From contig WRJP01000002.1 in assembly GCA_009778535.1 (NCBI GenBank), positions 1 through 37,592 on the forward strand: a DNA stretch of 37,592 bases, read 5' to 3'. The notes under the pieces are model-generated. The model had not been told where the DNA came from. It saw only the letters and a program-made list of their open reading frames with translations, and ran no database searches. This stretch comes from Propionibacteriaceae bacterium. Lineage in GTDB: Bacteria; Actinomycetota; Actinomycetes; Propionibacteriales; Propionibacteriaceae. The position numbers and the translations under genes were made by a program. This document shows, one piece after another, positions 36,060 through 37,592 of the stretch (position 1 is its first letter; each line of letters begins with the position of its first letter).

Positions 36060-36351
36060 CTGCACATAATCCGCTACTTCCGAAAAAGTCATCCTTAATT
36101 TCATTACAGACTGCGATAGTTTCCTGTCATTCTAAGTGACACGCCGAGTGCGGGTTTTGCGCTTTTCTTGCTGGTTGTCGCTACCGCTGTCTTGCCTGGT
36201 TTCCTGTCATTCTGCGCACCCAGTCGCAGAATCCAGAACACTCAGTAGTTGAACATGAACGGACTACGTGCTGCGTATGGTCGCAGTATTCGGGTTATTG
36301 ATCCTGCGATTCACCACGCAGGATGACAAATTGGTGGTAGGCTGGAGACCC
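36060..36351 (+). other. 292-bp intergenic region between recN and pyrG, repeat-bearing, no gene
   Basis: No ORF here is credible; the track ORF at 36264-36464 minus is a shadow. In M. tuberculosis two genes (Rv1697, Rv1698) lie between recN and pyrG; here they are absent. The word GTTTCCTGTCATTCT occurs twice, 80 bp apart (36119-36133 and 36199-36213), and the second copy begins the hairpin-rich element 36205-36328. I could not identify a convincing pyrG promoter; it may lie within the repeat. Confidence 0.7.
36205..36328. repeat. Hairpin-rich palindromic repeat upstream of pyrG (TGTCATTCTGCG family)
   Basis: The element is bounded by TGTCAT (36205-36210) and ATGACA (36323-36328). It starts with ATTCTGCG-N8-CGCAGAAT (36209-36232) and ends with ATCCTGCG-N8-CGCAGGAT (36301-36324). 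These are two hairpins of the same size, 8-bp stem and 8-base loop, and they are inverted copies of each other. A third CTGCG-TATGGT-CGCAG (36271-36286) lies between. This resembles dispersed intergenic repeats, but only one copy is in the window, so the family status is inferred from structure. Confidence 0.62.
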
Positions 36352-37592
36352 GTGGAAAGTCGTTCAGTAAAACACATTTTTGTAACTGGTGGAGTTGTTT
36401 CCTCGCTCGGGAAAGGGCTTACAGCCTCAAGCCTCGGTAGTCTTTTAGTTGCACGCCGTCTCAAAGTGACGATGCAGAAATTTGATCCCTATCTAAATGT
36501 CGATCCGGGCACAATGGATCCCTTTCAACACGGTGAGGTGTTCGTAACTGCCGATGGTGCTGAGACAGATTTAGACATCGGACACTATGAGCGTTTCCTC
36601 AACGTCAACCTGAGCGCTGAGGCGAGCATCACCACTGGAAAAATCTACTCCCATGTGATCGCCAAAGAACGTCAAGGTGCCTACCACGGCGACACGGTAC
36701 AGGTCATACCGCATATCACAAACGAGATAAAACAAGAGATGTACTCGGTGGTCGGCAAAGGCGTTGACGTAGTTATTCACGAGATCGGCGGAACCGTCGG
36801 CGACATCGAATCACTCCCATATTTGGAAGCAGCCCGACAAGTACGCCGCGAAGTGGGCAGAGACAACGCCATATTCATTCACGTCTCGCTGATTCCCTAT
36901 ATTGGCCCCAGTTCTGAACTTAAAACCAAGCCAACCCAGCATTCGGTGGCCGCGCTACGGCAACTTGGTATCACCCCAGATTCAATAGTGTGCCGCTGTT
37001 CGATGCCAGTACCTGAAAGTGTGAAACATAAGATCGCCCTGATGTGTGATGTCGACGAGGAAGCCGTGGTTTCCTGTCCCGATGCGCCCAGCATCTATGA
37101 CATTCCCAAGGTGTTGCACGCCGAAGGTTTCGATGCCTATGTGGTACGGCGTTTGGGACTTTCCTTCCGTGATGTTAACTGGACGAAGTGGAACGATCTG
37201 CTGGATCGCGTACACCATCCCAAACAAGAAGTGACGATCGGACTGGTCGGAAAATATGTCGATCTGCCCGATGCCTACCTTTCGGTGTGCGAAGCGCTAC
37301 GCGCTGGTGGATTTGCGAACTGGGCAAAGGTGAATGTCCGCTGGATTGCCTCAGATTCTTGCGAGACGCTAGCTGGAGCTGAAAAAGAATTGTCCGATGT
37401 TGACGCGGTTGTGCTCCCGGGAGGTTTCGGTTATCGGGGAGCGGAAGGCAAGCAGGGGGCGCTGCAATACGCCCGCGAGAATCAGTTGCCCACACTCGGA
37501 CTGTGCTTGGGAATGCAGTGCATGGTGATCGAGATAGCCCGCAATCTAGCTGGCCTTCCGTGCGCCGCCTCTACCGAATTTGAACCCAATAC
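36352..37592 (+). CDS. pyrG: CTP synthase, 3' end cut by window edge
   Basis: PyrG makes CTP from UTP with ATP and glutamine. It is absent from the ORF track because the frame runs off the right edge. The visible 413 residues contain the synthetase domain: [20 protein letters not shown] (P-loop), [33 protein letters not shown]. The start of the glutaminase domain follows ([17 protein letters not shown]), with oxyanion PGGFGYRG and catalytic C385 in GLCLGMQ. The start is GTG 36352 with GGAG four to five bases upstream. About 130-150 residues of the glutaminase domain are missing beyond the window. Confidence 0.96.
   Translation, partial: MESRSVKHIFVTGGVVSSLGKGLTASSLGSLLVARRLKVTMQKFDPYLNVDPGTMDPFQHGEVFVTADGAETDLDIGHYERFLNVNLSAEASITTGKIYSHVIAKERQGAYHGDTVQVIPHITNEIKQEMYSVVGKGVDVVIHEIGGTVGDIESLPYLEAARQVRREVGRDNAIFIHVSLIPYIGPSSELKTKPTQHSVAALRQLGITPDSIVCRCSMPVPESVKHKIALMCDVDEEAVVSCPDAPSIYDIPKVLHAEGFDAYVVRRLGLSFRDVNWTKWNDLLDRVHHPKQEVTIGLVGKYVDLPDAYLSVCEALRAGGFANWAKVNVRWIASDSCETLAGAEKELSDVDAVVLPGGFGYRGAEGKQGALQYARENQLPTLGLCLGMQCMVIEIARNLAGLPCAASTEFEPN

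Overview
The window is a gene-dense stretch (GC roughly mid-50s by eye, not computed) from a chromosome of an actinobacterium (class Actinomycetes). The evidence is protein content plus gene order. The series infC-rpmI-rplT-tsnR-like / pheST / argCJBDRH / tyrS / TPR protein / HAD phosphatase / small Rv1693-like ORF / tlyA / nadK / recN / pyrG follows, in order, the series I recall from Mycobacterium tuberculosis (about Rv1641 to Rv1699). A fabG-fabI pair arranged like mabA-inhA and an Rv1473-type ABC-F gene fit too. I cannot name the genus from sequence alone. Moderate GC suggests a host-associated or small-genome lineage, but that is a guess.

Layout. 1-5171 is all minus strand: an edge-truncated ABC ATPase, fabI and fabG (FAS II reductases), an ABC-F ribosome-associated ATPase, and a translationally coupled SPFH/band-7 membrane protein plus ribbon-helix-helix protein. 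5301-6495 holds yigZ (IMPACT family, plus) and a convergent, slightly overlapping nitroreductase (minus). 6674-9994 is a two-gene minus unit, a MurJ/MviN-family flippase and a membrane-anchored beta-propeller. It breaks the conserved actinobacterial context and looks acquired. 9995-10321 is a non-coding, hairpin-rich leader. 10322-16171 is the translation block infC (ATC start), rpmI, rplT, a SpoU rRNA methyltransferase, pheS and pheT. 16222-19014 (minus) holds an MFS transporter and a probable lipoprotein. 19142-25465 is the arginine cluster argC-J-B-D-R-H, with ARG-box-like palindromes at argC and no argF or argG. A palindromic intergenic repeat and a VapBC-type toxin-antitoxin pair follow. 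26259-37592 (plus) carries tyrS, a repeat-bearing Arg-rich/TPR protein, a HAD-IIA phosphatase, a second copy of the palindromic repeat, a complete bioY-bioM-bioN biotin ECF transporter, an Rv1693-like ORF, tlyA, nadK, recN, a different hairpin-rich repeat, and the start of pyrG (cut by the window edge).

How the genes work together. The core is housekeeping: initiation factor and ribosomal proteins, two aminoacyl-tRNA synthetases, rRNA methylation, arginine, NADP and CTP synthesis, DNA repair and fatty-acid elongation. The accessory material sits at the junctions between conserved blocks: murJ plus propeller, lipoprotein plus MFS, vapBC, bioYMN. At three junctions there are palindromic repeats (25469-25523, 30391-30478, 36205-36328). 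The most unusual items are the MurJ/beta-propeller pair, the SPFH-RHH pair with a perfect 19-bp palindrome at its promoter, the ATC initiation codon of infC behind a structured leader, the tandem ARG boxes in a divergent promoter, and the 60-bp in-frame repeat array in the TPR protein gene. I saw no phage, IS element, CRISPR array, rRNA or tRNA gene.
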